Assembly (NCBI GenBank): GCA_021775515.1
Contig: JAJFHR010000404.1
Location: forward strand, 1 to 15,275
Origin: Hyphomicrobiales bacterium
Lineage (GTDB): Bacteria > Pseudomonadota > Alphaproteobacteria > Rhizobiales > JAJFHR01
Direction: 5' to 3'
Length of the DNA stretch: 15,275 nucleotides
This document shows positions 1-7,806 of this stretch, in pieces. Below the pieces are notes generated by a model, which had not been told where the DNA came from, ran no database searches, and saw nothing but the letters and a program-made list of their open reading frames with translations. A program made the translations under genes and the position numbers. Each line of letters opens with the position of its first letter. Within the stretch, counting starts at the first letter, position 1.

Positions 1-1288
1 GATCATTCGACATCGGGTAAGATCCAAAGTTGGCCTGGCTCAGCCTGATAGAGGCAATCGGCCGATTGTCACCTTCAAATTCGCCCTCAGCCATGTACGA
101 GCGATCGACGGCAAAAAGGATTTCGGCCAATGTGCCGGCAAAACACGAACCCGGCTCGATGAGAGCAACCAGCGAGCGCGACGTCATGTCAATTCGTTTG
201 AGCACCCGCTTCCAATACAGAAGAATTTCATTGACGAGCCAGTGATCCTTATTGCCGAGCAGAAAACTTTCGTGGGCAGCAAGCAACTCGGGATCGCCAG
301 AGGTCTTGAAGACAATAACGCCAATCTCAAGTTCATTGAGCCGTAAATGCAGGATCGCATCATCAAGTTCGCGGGCACACCGCAGCATCCAGGTCTCTGC
401 TCCCTCAGCCTCTAGTGCATCGATCGAGACCGGCGCCTGCACTGAAGGTCCGGCAATGTGGATCGTTGCTATACCTTTGCCCCTATCGATACTGACATCT
501 ATCGTGGAATAGGAAACCGAACCATCGTTGGCAAAAACCCGGGCAAGCGCTGTCAATTCAATTCCCCTAGCCGATGAAGGACGGTTTGATCGCGCTGCAA
601 ACTCCTTTGCCCGTTCACTTACAGTTGTGTCGAATTTGGAATTGGCAACCACTTCATCCACCAGGTGCCAGTCTGCCGCACGCTTACCCTTAACACCCTC
701 CTCTATCGAGCAAAACACATCGGCGAGGTCGCGGCGGACTTTACGCTTGTCGGTTACACGCGTCAGTCCGCCGGTCCCCGGGAGGACTGCTAAAAGGGGT
801 ACCTCTGGCAAGGCAACGTTTGATGACCCATCATCAGTCAGCATGATGTGGTCACAGGCCAGCGCAAGTTCATAGCCGCCTCCGGCACAGGCACCTTTAA
901 TGGCGCAAATGTAGTATTGACCGGATTCCGCTCCCGCCACCTCAAACGTGTTACGGGTCTCGTTGGTAAACTTACAAAAATTTACCTTGTGAGCATGGGC
1001 TGATTGACCAAGCATGCGAATATTCGCCCCGGCGCAGAACACTCTGTCTTTGCCCGAGCGCAGAACAACCGACTTGACCTCAGGGTGTTCAAATCTCATA
1101 CGCTGAACGACATCAGCCAGTTCGATATCGACACCAAGGTCATAAGAATTGAGCTTTAGTTCATAGCCTTCAAACAAACCGCCTTTTTCATCGACGTCCA
1201 TATACAATGTGGCAACATCACCATCATAGACAACACGCCAATGCCGATATTTAGACGGGTCCGTCTGGAAGTCGATAGACTTGGTCAT
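1..1288 (-). CDS. boxC: Benzoyl-CoA-dihydrodiol lyase BoxC, 3' end cut by window edge
   Basis: In the box pathway of aerobic benzoate degradation, BoxC (crotonase superfamily, cytoplasmic) opens the ring of 2,3-epoxybenzoyl-CoA, giving 3,4-dehydroadipyl-CoA semialdehyde and formate. The reading frame is open from ATG 1288 to base 1 (429 codons visible). The family is about 550 residues, so roughly the last 120 lie outside the window. Recognisable family blocks are YRHWRVVYDGDVATLYMDVD near the N-terminus, KLNSYDLGVDIEL, the crotonase oxyanion/CoA segment FCAGANIRMLGQSAH, CAGGGYELALACD, and LPGTGGLTRVTDKRKVRRD. Later NFGSYPM near the window edge also fits BoxC. The start is supported by an AGAGGAA ribosome site 8 nt upstream and by the family N-terminus. 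A 258-nt gap separates it from the hydrolase gene upstream, so it may have its own promoter. BoxA, BoxB and the regulator BoxR are not in the window. Confidence 0.93.
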   Translation of the reverse strand, partial: MTKSIDFQTDPSKYRHWRVVYDGDVATLYMDVDEKGGLFEGYELKLNSYDLGVDIELADVVQRMRFEHPEVKSVVLRSGKDRVFCAGANIRMLGQSAHAHKVNFCKFTNETRNTFEVAGAESGQYYICAIKGACAGGGYELALACDHIMLTDDGSSNVALPEVPLLAVLPGTGGLTRVTDKRKVRRDLADVFCSIEEGVKGKRAADWHLVDEVVANSKFDTTVSERAKEFAARSNRPSSARGIELTALARVFANDGSVSYSTIDVSIDRGKGIATIHIAGPSVQAPVSIDALEAEGAETWMLRCARELDDAILHLRLNELEIGVIVFKTSGDPELLAAHESFLLGNKDHWLVNEILLYWKRVLKRIDMTSRSLVALIEPGSCFAGTLAEILFAVDRSYMAEGEFEGDNRPIASIRLSQANFGSYPMSND

Positions 1289-1321
1289 TTGACAGCTTCC
1301 TCTCGATGGTAATTACAATAG

Positions 1322-1350
1322 TTTATGATGCATTATTTAGCATAGATCAA
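1322..1350 (-). promoter_or_regulatory. Candidate boxC promoter with TGCA-N6-TGCT operator-like spacer
   Basis: Reading the minus strand, TTGATC (1350-1345) and CATAAA (1327-1322) are separated by exactly 17 bp and each matches 4 of 6 bases of the sigma-70 consensus. The spacer contains TATGCTAAATAATGCA (1344-1329), read as TGCT-N6-TGCA. This is one mismatch from the TGCA-N6-TGCA arrangement described for the BoxR repressor of benzoate box genes. A closely similar 16-mer lies before the DUF4863 gene. The promoter call is weak on its own in this AT-rich stretch; the shared motif and its position between the -35 and -10 elements strengthen it. Confidence 0.35.
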
Positions 1351-1456
1351 CTGAATTTTATTATTTTTCCCTGATTTACTCATCAATTTTTTAGTTTTCT
1401 GCATTATATTTCCAATATTTTCAAAATCGTTCGTAAAATGCCGGTCCAAAGATCGG

Positions 1457-1472
1457 CCTGGCAATCGCCAGG
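1457..1472 (-). terminator. Small hairpin between hydrolase gene and boxC
   Basis: CCTGGC (1457-1462) and GCCAGG (1467-1472) form a perfect 6-bp stem with a 4-nt loop, located about 75 nt beyond the hydrolase stop codon. It is not followed by a convincing T-run on the minus strand, so intrinsic termination is doubtful. It may only attenuate, or be chance. Confidence 0.2.
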
Positions 1473-1479
1473 TTGTTTG

Positions 1480-1572
1480 TTACAGGTAGATTTCGGCCGC
1501 CCTCGCTTCAAGTTCCCGCATGTGCGTTGGCAAGCCCGGTTTGGCATCAAAGTCGTACAGGGTCCGAAACAT
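1480..1572 (-). pseudogene. Possible vestigial C-terminal coding tail in a second frame
   Basis: A 30-codon frame (MFRTLYDF...LEARAAEIYL, TAA at 1480) overlaps the last codons of the hydrolase gene in another frame and runs about 67 nt beyond its stop. It is open upstream only to a TAG about 33 nt before its ATG. It reads like a natural amphipathic C-terminus: charged, helix-forming, with no low-complexity or stop-rich character. A small hairpin follows 8 nt after its stop. It could be a frameshifted extension of the hydrolase, the 3' remnant of a deleted box-cluster gene, or chance. I do not recognise the family. No ribosome site is evident. Confidence 0.22.
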
Positions 1573-2380
1573 CAACTTCCGCAGCTTCAATCCGGTCGAG
1601 ACGCGCTATGAATTCGCAAATAACAGATAAAGTTTTGTGCCGTTGTTCGATATGCGGTGAGTGTTGGCAGTTTTCCAACACTGCAACATCGAGGGGCGAG
1701 TACAGGGCATTTTCCAGGGCCGCAATCTGCGCCAGCGTGCCATACTGGTCATCACGCCCCTGAATGGCGAGCACCGGAACCCGAAGGTAAGAAATAACTT
1801 CTTCGATGTTCCAGGTTTCAAAATCAGGATCAAGCCAGGCCTCATTCCAGCCATAGAATGTGCTGTCGGGATCATCGTGATGCCGCGCCAAACCATCCCG
1901 CAGCACACCGGTTTCATAGGCTTCCTTGGCCTCGGCTATCGAGGCTAGCCCGCTTGGTTCCGTAAAAAAATGAGGGGATAACAGGCAAATGCCTCTGACC
2001 CGGTGATCGGAGATGGTGCCGGCGTAAATGGCGGCAATCGATGCGCCGTCACTATGGCCGAGCAGAACGCCGCGCTTGAACCCGATTGCGTCTAGAACCA
2101 CAGGCAAAACGTCCACGGCTTCGCGCGTCATATAATCGATCGGGCGCGGCAGCGAAACGGAACTGGACCTGCCATAACCGGCGCGCGAATAAGCAAATAC
2201 ACCATATCCTGTCTGTTGTGCGAGTTGGCCCGGAAAGTCTTTCCACAACCTGGTTGAGCCCAATCCCTCATGAAGAAGGACAAGTGTTGGTGCATCAGCC
2301 GGTGCAGGCCCCCAACAGCAGGCTTCCAGTAATTGATCCCCGGCGGTGAGTTGCATCGGCTCCCCGGACTGCCATTTCAT
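1547..2380 (-). CDS. Alpha/beta-fold hydrolase of the box cluster
   Basis: This is a 277-residue cytoplasmic alpha/beta hydrolase. The oxyanion-loop motif LHEGLG lies at about residues 36-41. The nucleophile elbow GHSDG places the catalytic serine at 110, the acidic residue is likely D210 or D211 in GRDDQYG, and the histidine is H240 or H243 in CQHSPH. All members of the triad are present. No signal peptide or membrane segment is seen. Similar hydrolases often sit beside benzoate-CoA ligase and boxABC, where a thioesterase or ring-fission-product hydrolase role has been suggested, but the substrate cannot be told from the sequence. The ATG at 2380 overlaps the ligase-remnant stop as ATGA, and the ribosome site GAGGGAG lies inside the remnant. 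Its translation is therefore probably coupled to that truncated frame. Family and triad are clear; the biochemical role is inference. Confidence 0.88.
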   Translation of the reverse strand: MKWQSGEPMQLTAGDQLLEACCWGPAPADAPTLVLLHEGLGSTRLWKDFPGQLAQQTGYGVFAYSRAGYGRSSSVSLPRPIDYMTREAVDVLPVVLDAIGFKRGVLLGHSDGASIAAIYAGTISDHRVRGICLLSPHFFTEPSGLASIAEAKEAYETGVLRDGLARHHDDPDSTFYGWNEAWLDPDFETWNIEEVISYLRVPVLAIQGRDDQYGTLAQIAALENALYSPLDVAVLENCQHSPHIEQRHKTLSVICEFIARLDRIEAAEVDVSDPVRL

Positions 2381-2604
2381 GTTGATTGCTCCCTCGCCTC
2401 TTTTAGTTTGAAACGCTGGATTTTTCCGGTTGCGGTTTTGGGCAGGTCATCAACAATTTCAATCCAGCGAGGATATTTCCACTTGCCGACCATTTCTTTC
2501 ACGTTCTGCTTTAAAGAATGTACAAGGACGCTGGAGGCAAAAAGTGCACTGGCCCGATGCCTATCAACAAAATAACAGGCTGCATTGCCAATTGTTCCGC
2601 TCAA
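2377..2604 (-). pseudogene. Benzoate-CoA ligase remnant with in-frame internal deletion
   Basis: Full-length benzoate-CoA ligases (ANL adenylating enzymes) have about 520 residues; this frame has 75. The first part, GNAACYFVDRH, resembles the ligase N-terminus. After a short junction, at about residue 34, it continues as VKEMVGKWKYPRWIEIVDD and PKTATGKIQRFKLK, which is the extreme C-terminal subdomain with the A10 lysine. Roughly 440 central residues, including the whole ATP- and benzoate-binding core, are absent, so it cannot be a ligase. The original start seems intact: a TTG codon 6 nt after a strong GGGAGG site. The stop overlaps the downstream hydrolase start (ATGA), and the deletion kept the frame. 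It may survive as a coupling leader peptide. The alternative is an assembly collapse. It lies 45 nt after the DUF4863 gene. Confidence 0.8.
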
Positions 2605-2649
2605 CGGTTTCCTCCCAAATTTAATCTCTGCTCATTTTTAATCAGGCGG

Positions 2650-3117
2650 TTATTTGCCGGTAAATTCGATTTTGCCGTCAGGCAGGAGATAAAGGACATA
2701 TGCCTCGCCTCCCGCCACCGTCGGATGGTGATCGGATCCGGGTGGATAAACGTACCAACCCTTCGGTTTGCCATCGAACTTAGGAGAACCTGAAATAGGC
2801 ACGATGGCACCGATCTCTCCGGTCGTATGGATATGATGCGGTCCTGCGACATTTTTCATGCGAACTACATCAACACTAAATTGCCCGGCTTCGTTGCCAG
2901 GCTTAACGGCCCGGCCAAACTTGATGCCCCCGGCCTCCCGGCTCATCAGCCAACCGTCAGCCTCACCGTCTGCACACAGTTGGCTAAGACGGGTGAACTT
3001 CGGGCCATTAGCAGGAAAAAGACCATTAAGCAGTTTTTCAAGGTCATCATCCAGCGGCCTGCTGCCGATAATGCTGGAGATTTCTTGCATCAACTCTAAA
3101 AATTCCGCCTGGGCCAT
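2650..3117 (-). CDS. DUF4863 / PnbB-like protein of the box cluster
   Basis: This 155-residue soluble protein resembles the DUF4863 family, which includes 4-hydroxylaminobenzoate lyase PnbB and is often encoded among benzoyl-CoA (box) genes. Its role in that pathway is not established. A helical N-terminal third (residues 1-50) precedes a beta-rich, cupin-like region. That region carries a histidine cluster in GPHHIHTTGEIGAIVP (H94, H95, H97, E101) and a second HH at 130-131 (PPGSDHHP), all possible metal or substrate ligands. The frame is open back to 3420, but the real start is ATG 3117. It follows the strong ribosome site GGAGGAG by 5 nt, and the upstream translation looks like non-coding AT-rich sequence. 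It is the first gene of a run with the ligase remnant and hydrolase. The family call is from memory of motifs and context. Confidence 0.78.
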   Translation of the reverse strand: MAQAEFLELMQEISSIIGSRPLDDDLEKLLNGLFPANGPKFTRLSQLCADGEADGWLMSREAGGIKFGRAVKPGNEAGQFSVDVVRMKNVAGPHHIHTTGEIGAIVPISGSPKFDGKPKGWYVYPPGSDHHPTVAGGEAYVLYLLPDGKIEFTGK

Positions 3118-3537
3118 TCTGCTCCTCCTCTGCCTATACAGAACCAAATTAAGCGAAATAATGCATGTTTGGATAAGAAGTGCAATATGAATTAAATTTT
3201 TATGCATAATAATACAGATTATCCCATCAATTGAGAGGTTTCTTGGGTGGTAATTTTGGATGAGAAAAACCACCGCTCGATACATCATCAGCGTTGGCGG
3301 GGAAGACAGGCAGGCAGAAATTTCTGCGCTAGTTTCAATTACTAACGCAGGATCTTTAGATATAGCGGCAGGCTGGTTGATATAGATGAAGCGGCCGAGG
3401 AAATTATCCGGTCGTGGCAAAATAGCCAGACAGATAATTTCCTGCGGCGATATGATCTACGAATTCATGAGAGAACTCGGGTATAGAATTTGGGCATCTG
3501 CTGAAAATCACCTGGCGGCATCAAGTCAGCACACCGT
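3118..3537. other. AT-rich intergenic region upstream of DUF4863 gene
   Basis: I see no convincing gene in these roughly 420 nt. The open frame continuing from the DUF4863 gene has no ribosome site and no coding character. Contents: three TGCA tetramers (3162, 3181, 3203), the operator-like 16-mer at 3201-3216, and a weak -35/-10 pair on the minus strand (TTGCAC, N16, CATTAT) about 60-20 nt before the DUF4863 ribosome site. There is also an imperfect hairpin with arms GGTGGT (3246-3251) and ACCACC (3269-3274). The region probably holds the promoter for the box genes downstream. Confidence 0.5.
3201..3216 (+). promoter_or_regulatory. TGCA-N6-TACA operator-like motif, second copy
   Basis: TATGCATAATAATACA on the plus strand matches the 16-mer upstream of boxC (TATGCTAAATAATGCA, minus strand 1344-1329) at 13 of 16 positions. 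Both are one mismatch away from TGCA-N6-TGCA. It lies about 85 nt before the DUF4863 start codon. Two copies in front of two box-cluster transcription units fit a shared regulator such as BoxR, but both lie in AT-rich DNA, so chance similarity is possible. Confidence 0.33.
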
Positions 3538-3644
3538 CTAGAGCGTGTCTCGCAAAAGGGGCACTGTTTTTGCGATAACGACAAGCGCAAAAACAAAGGG
3601 TTAAAGGGTGTCAAATGAATCCGAAAAAAGGAGACACGCTTTAG
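3538..3644. repeat. 107-bp palindromic intergenic element (RIME-like)
   Basis: The ends CTAGAGCGTGTCTC (3538-3551) and GAGACACGCTTTAG (3631-3644) are inverted copies matching at 13 of 14 bases. Inside, TCGCAAAA (3550-3557) can pair with TTTTGCGA (3568-3575), and alternatively GTTTTTGCG (3566-3574) with CGCAAAAAC (3586-3594). Such short nested palindromes beginning GAGCGTGTC are typical of dispersed mosaic elements in Hyphomicrobiales genomes, and the size is close to the Rhizobium RIME type. The right arm contains the cbbS stop codon, so the element ends exactly at the operon end. It may act as an RNA 3'-end structure or terminator for cbbS. No second copy is in the window. Confidence 0.6.
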
Positions 3645-3991
3645 GACTTTGCCCGATTAATGACCATCGCCATTCCCTGAGTTTGACGTTTGCCATCATA
3701 CCCGATCACTTTGATGTGGTGATCAGGAAAAGCATTTCGGCAGGCGGTGACCTCGCCCATGATCTTGTCGATATCCCATTCGCCAAAAAAAGGAAGTTGC
3801 CACATATACCAATAAGTTCTGTGGCTACGCTCGGGCTCGACATGCTCTATTGCAACCTGCCAGCTTTTATCAAGCATGGCCTGTATTTGCTTGCGAATAG
3901 AGCCGGCATCCATTTCGTTTAGATACGAAAAGGTTTCGAGTTTCCGGCTGTCGGGATCATCAAGGAGTGAATGATAATTCTGCATTTGCAT
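3641..3991 (-). CDS. cbbS: RuBisCO small subunit, form IA
   Basis: This is the 116-residue small subunit that caps the L8 core of form I RuBisCO. Its length and sequence fit the form IA (green-type proteobacterial) group rather than the longer red-type subunit. Diagnostic stretches are LETFSYLNEM near the N-terminus, WQVAIEHVEPE, YWYMWQLPFFGE and HIKVIGYDGKRQTQG near the C-terminus. ATG 3991 is chosen because GGAG lies 8 nt upstream; a second in-frame ATG two codons later (3985) is spaced worse. It follows cbbL after 35 nt and is the last gene of the operon. Its TAA stop falls inside the right arm of a palindromic repeat, so the last residue or stop may have been supplied by repeat insertion. 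No cbbQ, cbbO or cbbX follows. Confidence 0.95.
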   Translation of the reverse strand: MQMQNYHSLLDDPDSRKLETFSYLNEMDAGSIRKQIQAMLDKSWQVAIEHVEPERSHRTYWYMWQLPFFGEWDIDKIMGEVTACRNAFPDHHIKVIGYDGKRQTQGMAMVINRAKS

Positions 3992-4026
3992 TTTGTGTTC
4001 TCCAATTAAAATTTATCGCGGGAAAA

Positions 4027-5460
4027 TCAACTCGCCACATCGAGTTTGTCGACCGTGTCAAATTCGAACTTGATTTCTTTCCAGGTATCCATGGCGATGG
4101 CCAGCTCAGGGCTGTGTTTGGCAGCCTTGGCCAAAACTTCACGGCCATGTTTCTCAATTTCTACGCCTTCGTTGCGGGCCTGGATGCAGGCTTCAACCGC
4201 TACGCGGTTTGCCGCGGCACCGGCTGCATTGCCCCAGGGGTGGCCGAGTGTGCCACCGCCAAACTGGAAGCAAGCATCGTCACCAAAAATCGCCACAAGT
4301 GCGGGCATGTGCCAGACGTGAATACCACCGGAGGCCACCGGCATGACACCGGGCATGGTGCCAAACTCCTGATCGAAGAAAATGCCGCGTGCGCGATTTT
4401 CCGGCACAAAACTTTCCCGCATCAGATCAATCCAGCCGAGTGTGGCTTCGCGGTCGCCTTCAAGTTTGCCGACGACCGTTCCAGAGTGCAGATGGTCACC
4501 ACCGGAAAGCCGCAGGCATTTTGTCAAAACACGGAAGTGGATGCCGTGTTTGGGGTGACGGTCAAGAACCGCATGCATGGCACGATGGATATGGAGCAGC
4601 ATACCATTGTCACGGCACCAGTTGGCTAAAGAGGTATTGGCGGTAAAACCAGCAGTGAGGTAGTCATGCATGATGATACGGCTGCCAAGTTCTTTGGCGA
4701 ACTCCGCCCGTTTGTACATCTCCTCCACCGTAGGTGCAGTTACGTTAAGATAGTGACCTTTGCGTTCGCCGGTCTCTTTTTCAGCCTGATTGACGGCTTC
4801 CATGACAAATTCAAAACGGTTGCGCCAGCGCATAAACGGCTGCGAATTGATGTTTTCATCGTCTTTGGTGAAATCCAGCCCGCCGCGCAAACACTCATAA
4901 ACCGCGCGGCCATAGTTCTTGGCGGAAAGCCCGAGCTTCGGCTTGATGGTGCAGCCAAGCAAGGGGCGGCCGTATTTGTTCAACTTGTCGCGTTCAACCA
5001 CGATGCCGTTGGGTGGCCCGCCGCAGGTCAGCACATAATGTAAGGGAAAACGAATGTCTTCCAATCGCAAAGAGCGTAACGCTTTAAAGCCAAACACGTT
5101 GCCGACCAAGGAGGTCAAGACGTTGACGATAGAGCCCTCCTCGAAGAGGTCGATCGGGTAGGCGATAAACGCATAAAAACTCTCATCATCGCCGATAACG
5201 TCTTCGATGCGGTAGGCGCGGCCTTTGTAATAGTCAAGATTGGTCAAAAGGTCGGTCCAGACGGTGGTCCAGGTGCCGGTGGAAGATTCAGCCGCCACGG
5301 CGGCTGCAACTTCTTCCCTAGCGACACCGGGCTGCCCGGTTACCTTGAAACAGGCCAGAAGATCAGTTGATTTTGGCTCATAATCCGGCTCCCAATAAGT
5401 TTCTCTGTATTCTTTTACACCAGCTTCATAACGACCGGGGGTGTTTGATTTCTTAGACAT
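4027..5460 (-). CDS. cbbL: RuBisCO large subunit, form IA
   Basis: This 477-residue subunit catalyses carboxylation (and oxygenation) of ribulose-1,5-bisphosphate in the cytoplasm. The sequence is strongly form [15 protein letters not shown] at the start, [15 protein letters not shown] at 57-70, and the [15 protein letters not shown] catalytic-lysine segment (K173, K175). [13 protein letters not shown] carries the carbamylated lysine K199 with the metal ligands D201 and E202. The histidine motif [12 protein letters not shown], loop 6 [11 protein letters not shown] and [12 protein letters not shown] follow. All key residues are intact. The frame could begin at ATG 5478, but ATG 5460 follows AGGAG by 6 nt and starts at the family's usual place. 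It lies 25 nt after cbbA, with no obvious promoter between, so RuBisCO expression seems to depend on the long upstream transcript. Confidence 0.97.
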   Translation of the reverse strand: MSKKSNTPGRYEAGVKEYRETYWEPDYEPKSTDLLACFKVTGQPGVAREEVAAAVAAESSTGTWTTVWTDLLTNLDYYKGRAYRIEDVIGDDESFYAFIAYPIDLFEEGSIVNVLTSLVGNVFGFKALRSLRLEDIRFPLHYVLTCGGPPNGIVVERDKLNKYGRPLLGCTIKPKLGLSAKNYGRAVYECLRGGLDFTKDDENINSQPFMRWRNRFEFVMEAVNQAEKETGERKGHYLNVTAPTVEEMYKRAEFAKELGSRIIMHDYLTAGFTANTSLANWCRDNGMLLHIHRAMHAVLDRHPKHGIHFRVLTKCLRLSGGDHLHSGTVVGKLEGDREATLGWIDLMRESFVPENRARGIFFDQEFGTMPGVMPVASGGIHVWHMPALVAIFGDDACFQFGGGTLGHPWGNAAGAAANRVAVEACIQARNEGVEIEKHGREVLAKAAKHSPELAIAMDTWKEIKFEFDTVDKLDVAS

Positions 5461-5485
5461 GGTTTGCTCCTGTTTCATCTAAAGG

Positions 5486-6565
5486 TTACGCGGCTCTGGC
5501 CTGTACAATTTGCGGATCGAGTACGCCTGAAGCATATCGCTCAGCCATCTGGGCCAACGGGATGAGTTTAATTTTTGAGGCATTTCCGGCAGTGCCAAAT
5601 CGCTCGAAACGATCCCGGCATAGGACCTCCATTGCATCTGTGGCAGGCTGAAGGAACTTGCGAGGGTCAAATTCGGCCCCCTTTTCCTGGGCGACTTTGC
5701 GGAACTGTGCGGCCATCGCCAATCTGCAGTCGGTATCTATGTTAACTTTGCGTACACCGGTTTTGATTCCGCGCTCAATTTCGTCCACCGGCACGCCAAA
5801 TGTCTGAGGCATATCGCCGCCGAACCTGTTGAAAATTTCCTGCAATTCCTGGGGAACGGAAGAAGACCCGTGCATGACAAGATGCACCCCGGGCAGACGC
5901 TTGTTGATGGCATCAACAACATCCATCGCCAATATGTCGCCAGTTGGCTTGCGGGTGAACTTATAAGCTCCATGCGAGGTGCCTATGGCTACCGCCAGTG
6001 CATCAACTTTTGTCGCTGTAACAAATTCTGCGGCCTGCTCAGGATCCGTCAGCAGCATTTCCTTATCTAATTGGCCTTCAAACCCGTGACCGTCTTCCGC
6101 ATCGCCCTTACCCGTTTCCAGGGAACCCAGACATCCAAGTTCACCTTCCACCGATACGCCGACACGGTGAGCCATATCGCAAACGCGCCGGGTAATTTCG
6201 GTATTGTACTGGTCTGAAGCAGGTGTTTTACCATCTTCTTCCAGTGAACCGTCCATCATGACGGAGGTAAAACCGTGCTGGATCGCGGAAAAGCAGGTTG
6301 TTTCGTTATTGCCGTGATCTTGATGGAGACAAATGGGAATTTCCGGATAAAGCTTCTCGGCAGCTTCCACCATCGCCGCCAGCATAAGGTCACCAGCATA
6401 TGAGCGCGCACCACGGCTCGCCTGCATGATTACCGGCGCATCCACTGACCTGGCGGCATTCATAATCGCCAGCACCTGCTCCATGTTGTTGATGTTGAAG
6501 GCTGGCACGCCGTAGCTGTGTTCAGCAGCATGATCCAGCAATTGCCTCAATGTTATCCGTGCCAT
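5486..6565 (-). CDS. cbbA: Class II fructose-bisphosphate aldolase, Calvin cycle type
   Basis: This 359-residue zinc-dependent aldolase joins glyceraldehyde-3-phosphate with dihydroxyacetone phosphate to give fructose-1,6-bisphosphate. In the Calvin cycle it also makes sedoheptulose-1,7-bisphosphate with erythrose-4-phosphate. Visible features: [11 protein letters not shown] at 20-30, HQDHG at 81-85 (catalytic aspartate and zinc histidine), [10 protein letters not shown], and the phosphate/zinc histidine regions GTSHGAYKF and [19 protein letters not shown] lies near residue 290. The insert-bearing sequence after EGELG fits the CbbA subgroup. An open extension reaches 6643, but ATG 6565 has AAGGAG 6 nt upstream, overlaps the cbbK stop as TAATG, and begins [10 protein letters not shown] as expected. 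Translation is probably coupled to cbbK. Confidence 0.95.
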   Translation of the reverse strand: MARITLRQLLDHAAEHSYGVPAFNINNMEQVLAIMNAARSVDAPVIMQASRGARSYAGDLMLAAMVEAAEKLYPEIPICLHQDHGNNETTCFSAIQHGFTSVMMDGSLEEDGKTPASDQYNTEITRRVCDMAHRVGVSVEGELGCLGSLETGKGDAEDGHGFEGQLDKEMLLTDPEQAAEFVTATKVDALAVAIGTSHGAYKFTRKPTGDILAMDVVDAINKRLPGVHLVMHGSSSVPQELQEIFNRFGGDMPQTFGVPVDEIERGIKTGVRKVNIDTDCRLAMAAQFRKVAQEKGAEFDPRKFLQPATDAMEVLCRDRFERFGTAGNASKIKLIPLAQMAERYASGVLDPQIVQARAA

Positions 6566-7806
6566 TATGCACTCCTTGCAAGTTGGTGATCCTGATTGGG
6601 TAAAAGTGCTTGAATACCGGGTAGCTCGCGGCCTTCCAGCCACTCGAGAAAGGCCCCGCCGGCTGTGGATACGTAGGTGAAGTCTTCGCCGACCCCAGCG
6701 GCGTTCAACGCGGCAATCGTATCTCCACCGCCAGCTACTGTTATCAGCCTGGCCTGCCGAGTGAGCCGGGCGGCCTCACGGGCAACGGCATTGGTGCCGT
6801 CACCAAAGGGGGAAATTTCAAAAGCGCCAAGCGGCCCATTCCACAGCAAAGTGCGGCAGCGGCTTATTTCGTTCAGCACTAAACTCTGCGAGTCAGGTCC
6901 AATATCCAGGATCATGCCTTGATCCGGGATATCGCCAAGTTTAAAGGTTCCCAGGACGGCACCTGCTTCAAATTTCTCGGCCACCACGGCACATTCAGGC
7001 AGCACGATGCGGCACCCGGCCTGTTGGGCGCGGTTCATAATTTCCGTCACCTCCGCAGCCAGATCGGGTTCGCACAGGGACTTACCGATGGAATGTCCGG
7101 CGGCATGAAAGAATGTGTTTGCCATACCGCCACCGACGATAAGCACATCAACCTTGCCGACCAGGTTTTTCAAAACGGGAAGCTTGGTCGACACTTTGGC
7201 GCCGCCAACAACCGCGGCGACCGGTCTTTTTGGAGATCCCAGCACGGTTTCCAATGCGTCTATTTCGGCCATCATTGACGGTCCGGCATAGGCGGGCAGC
7301 AGTGATGCTAATCCATAGGTAGAGGCATGGGCGCGATGAGCACAGGAGAAGGCTTCGTTTACGTAGATATCTCCCAGTTCACCAAGTTCTCGCACAAAGC
7401 CTGGATCATTTGCCTCTTCGCCGGGATAAAATCGCAAGTTCTCCAGAACCGCAATCTCACCATTGCCGGTTCGGTTTACTCCGTCGCGGGCCGCCGGGCC
7501 GATTGCGTCATCAATAAAACGCACCTTGATGCCGTTGAGGAGTTCACTCAACGCATTCGCAACCAGCCGCAGTGATAGATCTTTGTTTTCGCAGCCGTTG
7601 GGACGGCCCAAATGAGACAGCACAATTACCCTGGCGCCACGATCGGTTAACGATCGAATTGTTGGGATTATTTTTTGAATACGCGTGATATCGAGTACCG
7701 CTCCATTAACTATTGGAACGTTGAGATCGACCCGCAACATCACCCGCTTGCCAGTAACGTCGACATCATTAATTGTGCGAATATTCATCAGCGCTGATCC
7801 GTTCAT
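6565..7806 (-). CDS. cbbK: Phosphoglycerate kinase
   Basis: This 413-residue enzyme converts 3-phosphoglycerate and ATP to 1,3-bisphosphoglycerate, the first reduction-phase step after RuBisCO. Both domains are complete. N-terminal substrate motifs are RVDLNVP (25-31) and SHLGRP (64-69), followed by [13 protein letters not shown]. The central [14 protein letters not shown] and the C-terminal nucleotide motifs WNGPLGAFE and VAGGGDT (GGGD at 359-362) are present. ATG 7806 overlaps the cbbG stop as ATGA, which suggests translational coupling. A second ATG at 7788 ([11 protein letters not shown]) matches the usual family N-terminus better, so the true start could be six codons later. The 3' end overlaps cbbA by one base. 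The symbol assumes the cbb locus; it may be the organism's only pgk. Confidence 0.95.
   Translation of the reverse strand: MNGSALMNIRTINDVDVTGKRVMLRVDLNVPIVNGAVLDITRIQKIIPTIRSLTDRGARVIVLSHLGRPNGCENKDLSLRLVANALSELLNGIKVRFIDDAIGPAARDGVNRTGNGEIAVLENLRFYPGEEANDPGFVRELGELGDIYVNEAFSCAHRAHASTYGLASLLPAYAGPSMMAEIDALETVLGSPKRPVAAVVGGAKVSTKLPVLKNLVGKVDVLIVGGGMANTFFHAAGHSIGKSLCEPDLAAEVTEIMNRAQQAGCRIVLPECAVVAEKFEAGAVLGTFKLGDIPDQGMILDIGPDSQSLVLNEISRCRTLLWNGPLGAFEISPFGDGTNAVAREAARLTRQARLITVAGGGDTIAALNAAGVGEDFTYVSTAGGAFLEWLEGRELPGIQALLPNQDHQLARSA

Noticed and set aside
528..875. 115-codon plus-strand open frame, along with smaller ones between 30 and 512
   Set aside because: All lie antisense to boxC, which is open from 1288 to the window edge with clear family motifs.
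3246..3274. Imperfect hairpin GGTGGT...ACCACC as a terminator or riboswitch
   Set aside because: There is no T-run on either strand, the stem is short with a bulge, and no known RNA motif is recognised; mentioned only in the intergenic entry.
3118..3420. N-terminal extension giving a 256-residue DUF4863 protein with a hydrophobic segment
   Set aside because: ATG 3117 has an ideal ribosome site, the extension is AT-rich with no coding character, and the family is about 155 residues.
3967..4629. 220-codon plus-strand open frame
   Set aside because: It is antisense to cbbL, whose protein is unmistakable; it has no recognisable domain and arises from codon bias on the other strand.
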